Source: Clostridium beijerinckii (GTDB lineage: Bacteria; Bacillota; Clostridia; Clostridiales; Clostridiaceae). Taken from it: 64,000 bases of DNA. Shown one piece after another: positions 27,781 to 37,278 of this stretch. Position 1 is the stretch's first letter. Every line of letters begins with the position of its first letter. The stretch spans positions 921,001 through 985,000 of the forward strand of contig NZ_CP073653.1 of the NCBI RefSeq assembly GCF_018223745.1, in the 5' to 3' direction. Under the pieces are notes generated by a model. The model did no database searches. It saw only the letters and a list, made by a program, of their open reading frames with translations, and had not been told where the DNA came from. Both the position numbers and the translations under genes were made by a program.

Positions 27781-27879
27781 TGCAAAAAATTAATTGTATA
27801 CATTTATTTATAAAAGTAAGGTGGCATAATAGAAGAAAATGATATAATAAGGTTATAGTTTCATAAAATAGGGGGAAAA

Positions 27880-29790
27880 ATGGAAAAGTATAAAAGACTA
27901 TCAAATGATTTTGTTATGAGTAAATCTATAATCATATATATTTATATGATAAGTATATTTTTATATTTTATATTAAAATTTATTGTTAATGATGCTAGTG
28001 CACATATACCTTTAATTTTTAGAATTTATTACATAACCCTAAGTATAATTTTATTTGTATTATTAAAGCAAGTGAGAAGATTTTACAAAAGATATGTTTC
28101 GAAGATAATAATAATATTTTTCTCATTAATGATATTTATATCATCGTTTGGATTTATAATGAAAATTTATGATGCAAATAGCTTAATAGAAATTAAAAGT
28201 TATATAAATTTAAGCAGAGAGAGCATATTACTAATAGAAACTTTTGCTAGTTATGTATTAACTGAATATTATTTGGAAAGAAGAAAATTAAAGATAGAAA
28301 GTTACGGAATATTAATTTTAATTATTACATGTACGTTACTGAGTTATTTTTCTAATTTGACTATACTCTTTGTGAAAATTATATATACGGTTATTGAGAT
28401 ACCAGCATTTATAAAAATAGTTATGAATTTAAAAAAATCAAACTACTTAAGGGAACATGGATGGAGCATCATAAAAGTTTACATATCCTCAACGGTTCTG
28501 ATATTTTTAATTAATATATATGCATTTAACAATAGCCAATATATAAAAGATGCATTAATTGAAGTCATACATTTTGCAAACTTTACAATGCTTTGGAATT
28601 TTATTATATCTAGGTTGGTTAAAGATCCATATAAGGCCTTATCACGTTCGTTGAATGATAAAAATGGGGAACTAGATGAACTAAATCATGAAATAGAATT
28701 AGGAAATGCTAAGTTAGAGAGTTCAATAAATTTATTAAGAAGTAAAGAGTATTTATATTCAACATTATTTAGGTTTATGCCCCATCCAATTATAATTCTG
28801 AATGCAGATAATGATAGAATATTATTTGTGAATAAACAATTTTTAAAGATTTCGGGAATCTCAAAAAAAAGAGAAATAATAAATAAAAAAATAAGCAATT
28901 ATATTGATTTTGTAAATAATAATGCAGAAAATAAAGATTATGATGCAATTCTCTATATAGGAAATCAAAAAAAATTTATAAAGGCAGAATTTTTGCCTTA
29001 TTATGAAAATGTATCATGGAAATTGCTATTGATTAAAGATAGAACTTCTAAAGTTCTTGTGGATGAAATAAGGAAAGAAGTTGAGAATAAACAAATTGAA
29101 GAAAGTATTAGGAGAGAATTTCTTTCAAATATAAGTCATGATTTGAAAACGCCGATAAATGTAATATATTCGGCAATGCAGGTAGAAAAAATATATGTTG
29201 AAAAAGAAGACTTTGATATATTAAAGAAATATAATGATATATCTAAGCAAAACTGTATCTCTTTAATTAAATTAACCAACAATTTAATAGATAATTCAAA
29301 GATAAATTCCCATTATTTAACGCCAAGATTAGAGAATATGAACATAGTTGAGGTCATAGAGGACAATGTAATGTCATTAGTAGAATATGTGAAGTTAAAT
29401 AATATAGATTTAATTTTTGATACTAATACTGAAGAGTGTTACTTGGATATTGATCGTGAATTTATGTATAGAATAATTCTAAATTTAGTTTCTAATGCTG
29501 TGAAATTTACTAAAGATGGTGGACAAATATGCGTGGTGGTAAACGAATTTGATGATAAGGTCAATATATCTGTAAAAGATAATGGAATTGGAATAGATGA
29601 GGAATTTATATACGAAGCATTTAATAGATATTCAATTGGAGGAAATTGTAATCCTGACAGAAAAAGTGGGACAGGCATAGGGCTTTTTGTAGTAAAACAA
29701 TTAATTGAACTACAAGGCGGAAAAATCGAAATAAAAAGAAATAATAATTTAGGGACAACTGTAAGTATTGAATTTATGAAAGGGATATAG
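27880..29790 (+). CDS. Membrane sensor histidine kinase with PAS domain
   Basis: A 636-residue kinase. Residues 1 to about 250 hold roughly seven or eight membrane helices with almost no extracellular loops, suggesting a membrane-embedded sensor of MASE type. A PAS domain follows at about 290-395 (MPHPIIILNADNDRILFVNK). The HisKA domain has the phosphoacceptor H420 in NISHDLKTP. The ATPase domain is complete: N box ILNLVSNAVKF, G1 DNGIGI (from D567), F box EAFNRYS and G2 GTGIGLFVVKQL. No response regulator lies beside it. Its stop is 2 bases before a paralogous kinase. Confidence 0.92.
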   Translation: MEKYKRLSNDFVMSKSIIIYIYMISIFLYFILKFIVNDASAHIPLIFRIYYITLSIILFVLLKQVRRFYKRYVSKIIIIFFSLMIFISSFGFIMKIYDANSLIEIKSYINLSRESILLIETFASYVLTEYYLERRKLKIESYGILILIITCTLLSYFSNLTILFVKIIYTVIEIPAFIKIVMNLKKSNYLREHGWSIIKVYISSTVLIFLINIYAFNNSQYIKDALIEVIHFANFTMLWNFIISRLVKDPYKALSRSLNDKNGELDELNHEIELGNAKLESSINLLRSKEYLYSTLFRFMPHPIIILNADNDRILFVNKQFLKISGISKKREIINKKISNYIDFVNNNAENKDYDAILYIGNQKKFIKAEFLPYYENVSWKLLLIKDRTSKVLVDEIRKEVENKQIEESIRREFLSNISHDLKTPINVIYSAMQVEKIYVEKEDFDILKKYNDISKQNCISLIKLTNNLIDNSKINSHYLTPRLENMNIVEVIEDNVMSLVEYVKLNNIDLIFDTNTEECYLDIDREFMYRIILNLVSNAVKFTKDGGQICVVVNEFDDKVNISVKDNGIGIDEEFIYEAFNRYSIGGNCNPDRKSGTGIGLFVVKQLIELQGGKIEIKRNNNLGTTVSIEFMKGI

Positions 29791-29792
29791 AG

Positions 29793-31808
29793 ATGTATAA
29801 TGGTTTCTTAGCATTGGACAAAATAAAGATAAAAATTAGAAACGTTCAGAAGTATGCATTTTTAACGGTACTAATAATTTTATGCTCTATTCTTACTGAT
29901 AATGTTAATTTTTATTTGCTATTGAATAATATAATTGCAATATCTATGATTTTGGCGTTTATTTATGTGTATATAATAAGGGGGAAGTTTGTCGGTAAAG
30001 GTTTTGTAGCAAGATTCAAAGTGATATATTTAATACTTATTATGATACTAGCTATAAATGTTACTGAGATAATAATGTTATTTAAGGATATTCCTAAAAG
30101 TTACTTCATACTTTTTTATAGCATGCACGCTACTTTAGAATATTGCATAATAAAAATAGGACTCCTGGTTAAAAATAATAATAGAAAGAGTCTTGTAATA
30201 TGTATATCGGAAATAGTAATTATCATAATGCTTGGTATTGGCTTTAATGGAGGAAATGGAATACATAATCCTTATGAACTATCATTTTTTATATGGAGCA
30301 TTACCATAAGTGTTTTGTTAAGCATAGGTTTGTGCATATCTACAGCACAAGATATGCTATCTAAAAGAAAACAATTTACCATTGCTGAATTTAGACAAAT
30401 AATATTTTATATTTTTTCTATATTATTTAATTATTTGGGATTTATATGCCTTTATATGAGCTATGTGAAAGTTTCTGAATTTATATTAATTGTTAAATGT
30501 ATTACTTTATATAAATTTTATGATTACATAATAAGTAAAGTAGTGGATGGTTCATTAAAAGAACTTAATAATAATATCGAAAATGCAACTAAAACAAAGA
30601 AAGAACTTAACTCTATATTAAGGAAAAGGAATTCTATATTAAATGAAATAAGTGTAATGATCAAAAAGAGTGGAGATAGGAATAATGAACTAATTGATTC
30701 TATTTATGGTGGTGTATTTCTATTTTACTTAGATAGGCTTCGACACATAAATAAGAGGACATTAAAAACTTTAAACATAACTAATGATGAGATCTTAGGA
30801 ATAGAAATAAATGATTTTATAAAAATGTATTTTGATATAACGCTTGAAGATATTAAGAGAGCAGGCAATTATATTCCATGCATAAAAATGAAACATACTG
30901 ATTTCGAAGTTGAAATATTTTTGGCTTCCATAGATGAAATAAGCAAGATTCTTTACATACATGATATAAGTGAAATTAAAGAAAATAAAAAGATGAGAGA
31001 AATTCTTGAAGAATACTTGCAAGAGGATGAAATAAAAAAAGAATTTTTCTCTAATATTTCTCATGAACTAAAAACGCCTATAAATCTTATATTTTCTGCA
31101 TTGCAGGTTAATCAAATTTATTTTAATGAAAATAATCTAGATGGAGTAAATAAGAATAGAAAGATTATAAAGCAAAATTGTTTAAGGCTTATAAGGACTA
31201 TTAATAATTTTATAGATGCTAATAAAATTTCAGAGGGGTATCTAATTCCGAATCTAAAAATACATAATATAGTTAACATTGTAGAAGAGGTTTCGATGGC
31301 GTCTAATAAGTACATAAAATTAATAAATAATACTCTGACATTTGATGCACAGGAAGAGGAAATCTATGTTAAGTGTGATAAGGAAATGGTAACAAGAATT
31401 ATGTTAAATATTCTTTCCAATTCTGTTAAATATGGAAAGCAAGGTGGAAAAATAAATGTGAGTGTAGAGCTTTATATGGATAACAAAGTTGCTATAAAAG
31501 TTAAAAATGATGGCTTGAAAATTGATAAAGAAACCATTCCATATATTTTTGATAAATTCACTAAACTGAATAAAACTTTTAATAGACTAAAAGAAGGAAG
31601 CGGCTTAGGGTTATTTCTAACTAAAGCCTTAGTTGAACTTCAAGAAGGAAATATACGGCTCACATCAAATAATAGAGGAAATGAATTCACAATAATTATG
31701 CCTATGGCTCAGCAATTACATGAAGATAAATTCAACAATGAAGATTGGGAAACAAATTTATTAGAAGAAAAGATAGATATAGAGTTTTCGGATATATATA
31801 TTGAGTAG
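29793..31808 (+). CDS. Second membrane histidine kinase, altered G1 box
   Basis: A 671-residue paralogue of the preceding kinase with a similar multi-helix membrane part (about residues 20-250), a coiled coil, a diverged PAS-like region (about 300-400) and HisKA/HATPase domains. H424 is present in NISHELKTP and the N box LNILSNSVKYG and G2 box GSGLGLFLTKAL look intact, but the G1 box reads NDGLKI instead of DXGXGI: the adenine-binding aspartate is N572 and the second glycine is K576. ATP binding may be weak or lost, so it could act as a partner of the first kinase. The ATG follows the previous stop by 2 bases. Confidence 0.9.
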   Translation: MYNGFLALDKIKIKIRNVQKYAFLTVLIILCSILTDNVNFYLLLNNIIAISMILAFIYVYIIRGKFVGKGFVARFKVIYLILIMILAINVTEIIMLFKDIPKSYFILFYSMHATLEYCIIKIGLLVKNNNRKSLVICISEIVIIIMLGIGFNGGNGIHNPYELSFFIWSITISVLLSIGLCISTAQDMLSKRKQFTIAEFRQIIFYIFSILFNYLGFICLYMSYVKVSEFILIVKCITLYKFYDYIISKVVDGSLKELNNNIENATKTKKELNSILRKRNSILNEISVMIKKSGDRNNELIDSIYGGVFLFYLDRLRHINKRTLKTLNITNDEILGIEINDFIKMYFDITLEDIKRAGNYIPCIKMKHTDFEVEIFLASIDEISKILYIHDISEIKENKKMREILEEYLQEDEIKKEFFSNISHELKTPINLIFSALQVNQIYFNENNLDGVNKNRKIIKQNCLRLIRTINNFIDANKISEGYLIPNLKIHNIVNIVEEVSMASNKYIKLINNTLTFDAQEEEIYVKCDKEMVTRIMLNILSNSVKYGKQGGKINVSVELYMDNKVAIKVKNDGLKIDKETIPYIFDKFTKLNKTFNRLKEGSGLGLFLTKALVELQEGNIRLTSNNRGNEFTIIMPMAQQLHEDKFNNEDWETNLLEEKIDIEFSDIYIE

Positions 31809-32002
31809 AATTAACTTAATAGGAAATGAAAAAAGTAAGTGGATATGAATTTAATAAATTTATAGGTACTAAAAATAATTACAATTTGATATAAATAAAC
31901 TTGTGATAAATAGTTTTATTAATTAATCATAGTTTTACATAAATAAACATATATTAAATTAGTTATGTTAAACTAATTACTTAAATTTGAGGTGTATAAT
32001 TT

Positions 32003-32503
32003 ATGTCAGAAAAGTCAGGGAATAAAAAAAGGATAAGAATTATTCCATTGTTTGTATCAATAATTATTCCACTTTTAATAGGGTGGCTTTCAACATTATT
32101 AGTTCCTAATATGAGATCAATATATGAAAGCTTAATTAAGCCACCTTTTTCACCGCCTGCAATGGTTTTTCCGATTGTGTGGACCATACTTTATATAATT
32201 ATGGGAATATGCTCATATAAAGTATATATTTTAAAATATGAGAATATAGATGTAAGCTCTGCATTATTTGTTTACGCCATACAACTATTATTAAATTTTT
32301 TATGGACTATAATTTTCTTTGGGTTTAAGCTTTATGCGTTAGCATTTTTAGAACTTATTATTTTGATTATCTTTGTAATTTTAACTATAAAGAGGTTTTA
32401 TGAAAAGATTGGAAATAAGGCATTTTTATTAATTCCTTATTTGGCTTGGTTAGTGTATGCAGGAGTATTGAATTTTTTTATTTGGATGTTAAATGAAATG
32501 TAA
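32003..32503 (+). CDS. tspO: TspO/MBR family membrane protein
   Basis: A 166-residue protein with five membrane helices and the family's aromatic-rich core: KPPFSPPAMVFPIVWTILY near residue 47 and LLNFLWTIIFFG near 97. TspO homologues bind tetrapyrroles and affect stress and porphyrin-linked regulation; the bacterial role is unsettled. Start ATG follows GAGGTG. It sits 195 bases after the kinase pair, probably as a separate unit, and has its own terminator. Confidence 0.93.
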   Translation: MSEKSGNKKRIRIIPLFVSIIIPLLIGWLSTLLVPNMRSIYESLIKPPFSPPAMVFPIVWTILYIIMGICSYKVYILKYENIDVSSALFVYAIQLLLNFLWTIIFFGFKLYALAFLELIILIIFVILTIKRFYEKIGNKAFLLIPYLAWLVYAGVLNFFIWMLNEM

Positions 32504-32537
32504 ATTGTTGATATTCTATGTAATTAATATTTTTAAG

Positions 32538-32577
32538 ATGGTTGCTAAGATTAATATCTAGGTAATCATTTTTTTAT
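32538..32577 (+). terminator. Terminator of tspO
   Basis: ATGGTTGCT (32538-32546) pairs with AGGTAATCAT (32560-32569) through A-U, G-C and three G-U pairs, followed by seven T. Confidence 0.65.
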
Positions 32578-32814
32578 TTAATGCTATATTTTTCTCATAT
32601 GAGTTGGAAAAGACAGAGATATAAAAAAACTTAGAATTTCATGGTTGCCTGTGATTTTATTCTGACTTTTAATATTATTTATGTTTTAGTTTATAAAAAA
32701 ATATATCTATTTTGCCATTTAAAGAATATTAATATTATATACTATCAATTTAGGGAGGGGTCTGCTTTGAAATATTTTAATTAAGTATATAATAGATTCA
32801 AAGTGGGATAAGAT
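32578..32814. other. Spacer before the Lon-like gene
   Basis: AT-rich spacer containing TATAAT at 32788-32793 and a strong Shine-Dalgarno-like GGGAGGGG at 32753-32760. The latter is too far (about 55 bases) from the gene start to serve it and is followed only by a five-codon frame (TTG at 32767). I could not assign a sigma factor. Confidence 0.4.
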
Positions 32815-35121
32815 ATGAAGAAAGAATTAACTCCAAATGAAATTATTTTTTGTACTTCGTGTACAGATAACATTAAAAAAAGTAATATTAATAGAGTACC
32901 CGAATTTACATCTACTTTAAATAGAATTAAAAAGAGCTTGAGTGTTGAAAAAGAAGGATACAATATATATTACGTAGATTCATTTTCAAAAGAGAAACTA
33001 GAGAATTTAATAGAGTGTGTTGAAAATATATATGAAAAACTTCCTGCACCAAAAGACATTTGCTATGTAACATCACAAGAACAACTAAATCCTACTGCAT
33101 TGTTTTTACCAAATGGTAAAGGAAATATATTAAAAGAAATGATTGATGATATAAAAGAGAAATACTTTGAATGCATAGTAGAGTTTTATAGTAGTTCTTC
33201 AGATGAGGAAAAGGAAGATATTATTGAAGAAATAAGTGAAAAAAGGAATAATTATATAACAAAACTTATGGATTCAGCAAAAAATAAGAATTTTGATGTT
33301 AAAGCAACTAGCGGAGGATTTGTGTTTATTCCTTTGAAAGATGAAGGCAATGAGATGACTCAAAATGAATATGACAGTCTCGAAAGTAACACTCAAGAAA
33401 GTATCGAAAAACAAGCATCAAAATTAAAAAAAGAAGCAGAAGAAATTCTAGAGACATTAAAAGATATTGAAATAAAATCGATTAAGAAACTTAAAAGTAT
33501 ATACAAAGATTTTATAAAAAAGAATATGCAGAGTCATAAGGATGATTTATTATTACAATTTATTTCCCAGGATGATGTTTATAAATATCTTCTTCAAATG
33601 TATGATGATATAGAAGAAAGAGTAGTTGAGTGTTATACTATTAATTTGGAAGATGATGAAGATTGTCTAAAAGATATATTCTCTAATTATAATGTAAATG
33701 TAATTGTTGATAATTCGACCATAGATCATCCGAGAGTTATCTATGATGAAGATCCTACTATTGGAAACTTAATTGGTACCATTGAATATAGAAACAATAA
33801 CGGGGGATATAGTACAGATATATCTTTGATTTCTGCTGGTAGTTTGTTAAAGGCTAATGAAGGATGTCTTATATTAAGATTAAGTTCGTTAATAAGTAGT
33901 GGTGTAAGCTACTACTATCTAAAGAAATCATTAATTCATGGCAAAATAAACTATAATTATACGAAGAGCTATTTAGAAATGATATCTCTCGCAGGATTAA
34001 AGCCAGAGTCAATTCCTATTAATTTGAAGGTTATTTTAATAGGAGACTATGAGAGTTTTCAGATATTATATGATAATGATGAAGATTTTAAACAAATATT
34101 CCCAATTAGGATAGAAGCGGATACCGAATTAAAATATAATGATATTACTAAAAATTCTATTGAAGGATTAATAAAAGAAAAGATAAAAAAAGATAACTTA
34201 TTGAATATAACAGATGATGCTCTTAAGGAAATGATTAAATTCCTTGCTAGGGTCGCAGGTCAAAGAAATAAAATATCTATAGATGATTATTATATAAATA
34301 AATTACTGCATCTATCCAATAATAATGCAAAAGAAGATAAAAGAAAAAATATAGAAAAGCAAGATATAATTGATGTAGCATATGAAGATGAAAAGATTTT
34401 GGAAGATATAATGGATAATTATAAAAGTAAAAAAATATTGATAACAGTAAACGGAAGAAAAACAGGAATAATCAATGGGCTTTCTGTAGTTGGAAATGGA
34501 TCCTATAGTTTTGGTAAGCCTATGAGGATAACATGCTTATCAAATATAGGAGATGGAAGGATAATAGATGTTCATAAAGAATGCAAAATGAGTGGAAATA
34601 TCCATGAAAAGTCGATTGGAATATTGCGAGGACTATTAAGTAATTTAATAAGTCCTTATGAAAAATTGCCAGTAGATTTTCAATTAAGTTTTGAACAGAC
34701 TTATGGAATGCTTGAGGGAGATAGTGCTTCTGTGGCAGAGATAATATGTATTCTATCAGCTTTAAGTAAGAGGCCAATAAGACAAAATATTGCTGTCACT
34801 GGATCTATAAATCAGTTTGGAGAAATTCAGGCAATTGGTGGGGCCAATGAAAAAATTGAAGGATTCCATAGAGTTTGCAGCATTATTGATAAAACAGATG
34901 GAAAGGGTGTCTTAATTCCAAGTACAAATGCCGATGAATTAATATTAAGATATGAAGTTGAAGATGATGTTAGAAATGGAAAATTTCATATATATACCAT
35001 GGAAACTTTAGAGGATGCTATTGAAGTATTAATACTTGATGAAGGAGAATCAGTAAAAAGTTTCTTTAAGGAAATAGAAAATGAAATTTTAAAATATAAG
35101 GGTGGAAAAAAGAAAAAGTAA
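32815..35121 (+). CDS. Lon-like serine protease with degenerate ATPase region
   Basis: A 768-residue cytoplasmic protein. The C-terminal Lon protease domain is intact: S637 in LEGDSAS and K680 in GGANEKIEGF, with the 43-residue spacing of the Lon Ser-Lys dyad. The upstream region resembles LonB/LonC (COG1067-type) proteins, but the expected P-loop after EGYNIYYVD reads DSFSKEKLEN (residues 55-64), with no GXXGXGK(S/T), and the Walker B-like segment AGSLLKANEGCLILRLSSL lacks the acidic residue. This fits the ATP-independent LonC group. A long insert of acidic coiled coil lies at about 195-260. It is monocistronic, just before spoIIA; sporulation use is inference. Confidence 0.85.
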   Translation: MKKELTPNEIIFCTSCTDNIKKSNINRVPEFTSTLNRIKKSLSVEKEGYNIYYVDSFSKEKLENLIECVENIYEKLPAPKDICYVTSQEQLNPTALFLPNGKGNILKEMIDDIKEKYFECIVEFYSSSSDEEKEDIIEEISEKRNNYITKLMDSAKNKNFDVKATSGGFVFIPLKDEGNEMTQNEYDSLESNTQESIEKQASKLKKEAEEILETLKDIEIKSIKKLKSIYKDFIKKNMQSHKDDLLLQFISQDDVYKYLLQMYDDIEERVVECYTINLEDDEDCLKDIFSNYNVNVIVDNSTIDHPRVIYDEDPTIGNLIGTIEYRNNNGGYSTDISLISAGSLLKANEGCLILRLSSLISSGVSYYYLKKSLIHGKINYNYTKSYLEMISLAGLKPESIPINLKVILIGDYESFQILYDNDEDFKQIFPIRIEADTELKYNDITKNSIEGLIKEKIKKDNLLNITDDALKEMIKFLARVAGQRNKISIDDYYINKLLHLSNNNAKEDKRKNIEKQDIIDVAYEDEKILEDIMDNYKSKKILITVNGRKTGIINGLSVVGNGSYSFGKPMRITCLSNIGDGRIIDVHKECKMSGNIHEKSIGILRGLLSNLISPYEKLPVDFQLSFEQTYGMLEGDSASVAEIICILSALSKRPIRQNIAVTGSINQFGEIQAIGGANEKIEGFHRVCSIIDKTDGKGVLIPSTNADELILRYEVEDDVRNGKFHIYTMETLEDAIEVLILDEGESVKSFFKEIENEILKYKGGKKKK

Positions 35122-35174
35122 TTATTGGCTTATCTAATAAGTCAAATCTTTAAGTTAGATATCTATAAGAAAAT

Positions 35175-35241
35175 AAAATAGAGGATGATCTTATGATATA
35201 TATTTATATGAGTATATCGAGATTATCTTCTATTTTTTATG
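35175..35241 (+). terminator. Terminator of the Lon-like gene
   Basis: AAAATAGAGGATGATCT (35175-35191) pairs with AGATTATCTTCTATTTT (35220-35236) over 17 positions with G-U pairs; the stem's 3' arm merges into T-rich sequence. The 28-base loop can form a further short stem. Confidence 0.75.
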
Positions 35242-35380
35242 CATTAAATAAAAGCAAGAGATTCATTTAATATTTGATAATTATGTAGTTTAGGTAATTA
35301 TCGGTATCTTTATTTTATATATCCTTAATATATGTGATATAGGCGGATAATTAAGATAATGAGTTATAATAAATAGAAAA

Positions 35381-35426
35381 AAATGTAATAAATAGTTTGA
35401 CGTTGAATAAAATAGTATGTTAAAAT
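35381..35426 (+). promoter_or_regulatory. Promoter region of spoIIA
   Basis: Two overlapping readings fit. A sigma-H-like pair is AAATGTAAT (35381-35389), 12 bases, GTTGAATAA (35402-35410), seven of nine in the -35 and a full -10 match to the consensus I know. A sigma-A-like pair is TTGACG (35397-35402), 18 bases, TAAAAT (35421-35426). In Bacillus the operon uses sigma-H and Spo0A. I see no perfect TGTCGAA Spo0A box. Confidence 0.45.
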
Positions 35427-35453
35427 ATGGTAAAAGATGAAATGAGGGAAAAG

Positions 35454-35528
35454 AGGAGGTGAACGTAGAATATCTTAAAACTTAAATATATAAGTTTAAA
35501 ACTACATTGTGAGATATTCTTAATTAAT
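35454..35528 (+). promoter_or_regulatory. Structured leader of spoIIAA with remote ribosome site
   Basis: A strong Shine-Dalgarno AGGAGG (35454-35459) lies 69 bases before the spoIIAA ATG, and no such site lies close to it. Between them AGAATATCT (35467-35475) pairs with AGATATTCT (35512-35520), extendable by two pairs, enclosing a second hairpin AAACTTA/TAAGTTT (35478-35484, 35491-35497). Folding would bring the ribosome site within about 15 unpaired bases of the ATG. This may control SpoIIAA synthesis. Confidence 0.5.
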
Positions 35529-35864
35529 ATGTATTTAAAATTTGAGAAACAAAAAAATATTCTAATAACTACTCTTAGTGGTGAACTAGATCATAATAGT
35601 GCAGAGGAAGTTAGAGTAAAAATTGATGATAGGATAGATAGAGATAATATAGAAAAAGTTATTTTAAATTTTTCAGGAGTTACTTTTATGGATAGTTCAG
35701 GAATTGGAGCTGTCTTGGGTAGATATAAAAAACTATCGAACAAAGGGGGGATGCTTTGTATTGCAGAACCTAATAAGAATGTTAATAGAATTTTTGAACT
35801 GGCCGGATTGTACAAGTTAATTAAAAATTATAATACTGTAGATGAAGCAGTAAGGTGCATTTAG
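35529..35864 (+). CDS. spoIIAA: Anti-sigma F factor antagonist SpoIIAA
   Basis: A 111-residue STAS-domain protein. Unphosphorylated, it binds SpoIIAB and frees sigma F in the forespore. [14 protein letters not shown] is at residues 16-29, and the phosphorylated serine corresponds to S56 in [15 protein letters not shown]. The start is supported by similarity of the MYLKF beginning to clostridial homologues as I recall them, although no ribosome site is close by. It is first of spoIIAA-spoIIAB-sigF. Confidence 0.96.
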   Translation: MYLKFEKQKNILITTLSGELDHNSAEEVRVKIDDRIDRDNIEKVILNFSGVTFMDSSGIGAVLGRYKKLSNKGGMLCIAEPNKNVNRIFELAGLYKLIKNYNTVDEAVRCI

Positions 35865-35878
35865 ATGGAGGGGTTATC

Positions 35879-36310
35879 ATGTCTGACAATAAAATGAGCA
35901 TAGAATTTGTAAGCAAATCTGAAAATGAAGCTTTTGCAAGAGTTGCAGTTGCAGCTTTTGTTGCTCAATTAGATCCAACAATTGATGAAATAAATGATGT
36001 AAAAACAGCAGTGTCTGAGGCAGTTACTAATTCTATAATACATGGATATGAAAATAGAGAAGATGGATTAGTTAGAATTGAAGCAGAAATTAATGAAGAT
36101 CAAGTAACTATAGCGATTATTGATAAAGGAATTGGAATTGATAACATAGAGCAAGCTATGGAGCCATTATATACATCAAGACCTGATTTGGAAAGATCTG
36201 GTATGGGATTCACTGTAATGGAGACATTTATGGATGCGTTAGAGGTTGACAGTGAAAAAGGTAATGGTACAAAGGTGGTAATTAAGAAGAAATTTAACGT
36301 GGTAAGTTAG
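35879..36310 (+). CDS. spoIIAB: Anti-sigma F factor / serine kinase SpoIIAB
   Basis: A 143-residue GHKL-fold protein that holds sigma F inactive and phosphorylates SpoIIAA with ATP. The N box is [18 protein letters not shown], the G1 box IIDKGIGI and the G2 region [14 protein letters not shown]. The ATG at 35879 follows GGAGGGG; an in-frame ATG at 35855 is rejected because it lies upstream of that site, within spoIIAA. Confidence 0.97.
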   Translation: MSDNKMSIEFVSKSENEAFARVAVAAFVAQLDPTIDEINDVKTAVSEAVTNSIIHGYENREDGLVRIEAEINEDQVTIAIIDKGIGIDNIEQAMEPLYTSRPDLERSGMGFTVMETFMDALEVDSEKGNGTKVVIKKKFNVVS

Positions 36311-36320
36311 GTGAAATAAG

Positions 36321-37076
36321 ATGGAAAAAGAGGATTTAAAACGAGAGGATTATAATTATGATAAGAATCCCAAGCTGTTAGCTCTAGCAAGAAGTGGCGA
36401 TACTGATGCTATGAATACATTAATAGAAATGAATTTGCCATTGGTGTCATCTATAAGTAAGAAATTTCTAAATAGGGGATATGATTATGAAGATATATTT
36501 CAAATAGGATCTATTGGGTTAGTTAAAGCTATTAATAATTTCGACTTAAATTATAATGTTAAGTTCTCTACTTATGCAGTTCCTATGATTATAGGAGAAA
36601 TAAAGAGATTTTTAAGAGATGATGGGATGATAAAGGTAAGTCGTAATGTTAAAAGCCTTGCTAGAAAGATACATTTTCAGAAAGAGATTTTAACAAAAAA
36701 GCTCAAGAGATCACCTACTATAGAAGAGCTTGCAGATTATGCAAATGTTGATAAGGAGGAGATTTTATTTGCAATTGAATCTTCTAATAGCTTACAATAT
36801 TTATATGATACAATACATCAGGATGATGGAGCTCCAGTTCTTTTAATAGATAAACTAAGTGAGAAAAGTGCAGATGATGAAAATCTTATTGAAAAGATAG
36901 CTCTTAAAGAAGCATTAAATAGTTTAGATAATAAAGCTAAGCAGATTATAATGTTACGTTATTTTAAAGATAAAACACAAGTTCAAGTAGCTAAAATGTT
37001 AGGTATAAGCCAAGTGCAGGTATCGAGAATTGAAAAGAAGGTTTTAGCTGAAATGCGGAAAAAATTAGAAGAATAA
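36321..37076 (+). CDS. sigF: RNA polymerase sigma F factor
   Basis: A 251-residue sigma-70 family factor, the first forespore-specific sigma of sporulation. Region 2 contains DYEDIFQIGSIGLVKAINNFD and KFSTYAVPMIIGEIKRFLRD; region 4 ends with KTQVQVAKMLGISQVQVSRIEKK. It follows spoIIAB by 10 bases behind AGGTGA. The order spoIIAA-spoIIAB-sigF is the universal spoIIA operon. Confidence 0.97.
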   Translation: MEKEDLKREDYNYDKNPKLLALARSGDTDAMNTLIEMNLPLVSSISKKFLNRGYDYEDIFQIGSIGLVKAINNFDLNYNVKFSTYAVPMIIGEIKRFLRDDGMIKVSRNVKSLARKIHFQKEILTKKLKRSPTIEELADYANVDKEEILFAIESSNSLQYLYDTIHQDDGAPVLLIDKLSEKSADDENLIEKIALKEALNSLDNKAKQIIMLRYFKDKTQVQVAKMLGISQVQVSRIEKKVLAEMRKKLEE

Positions 37077-37278
37077 AATTTGCTAATTACACATTGGTAA
37101 GAAAAATGATAAATATAAAAAAGAGTTATTATAGAATATGTATTTGTATAATTTTTTATTAAATTAGATCAAATATATATTCTATTTTTTTTATAAAATA
37201 TATGCCAAAAAATAACACGATTAATCTTAATAATTTTGCAAATGATAGATATACAGGTAAAAAAGGAGAGTGATCATC

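Noticed and set aside
35459..35485. Eight-codon leader peptide (GTG start) before spoIIAA
   Set aside because: Its GTG overlaps the AGGAGG itself, leaving no spacing, so it cannot be the frame that ribosome site serves.
36090..36270. Considered loss of ATP-binding motifs in SpoIIAB, by analogy with the degenerate enzymes nearby
   Set aside because: The N, G1 and G2 boxes are all intact, so it is a normal SpoIIAB.
37077..37278. Sigma-G or sigma-F promoter of spoVA
   Set aside because: Expected from biology, but no pair of boxes with correct spacing was convincing, so no feature is listed.
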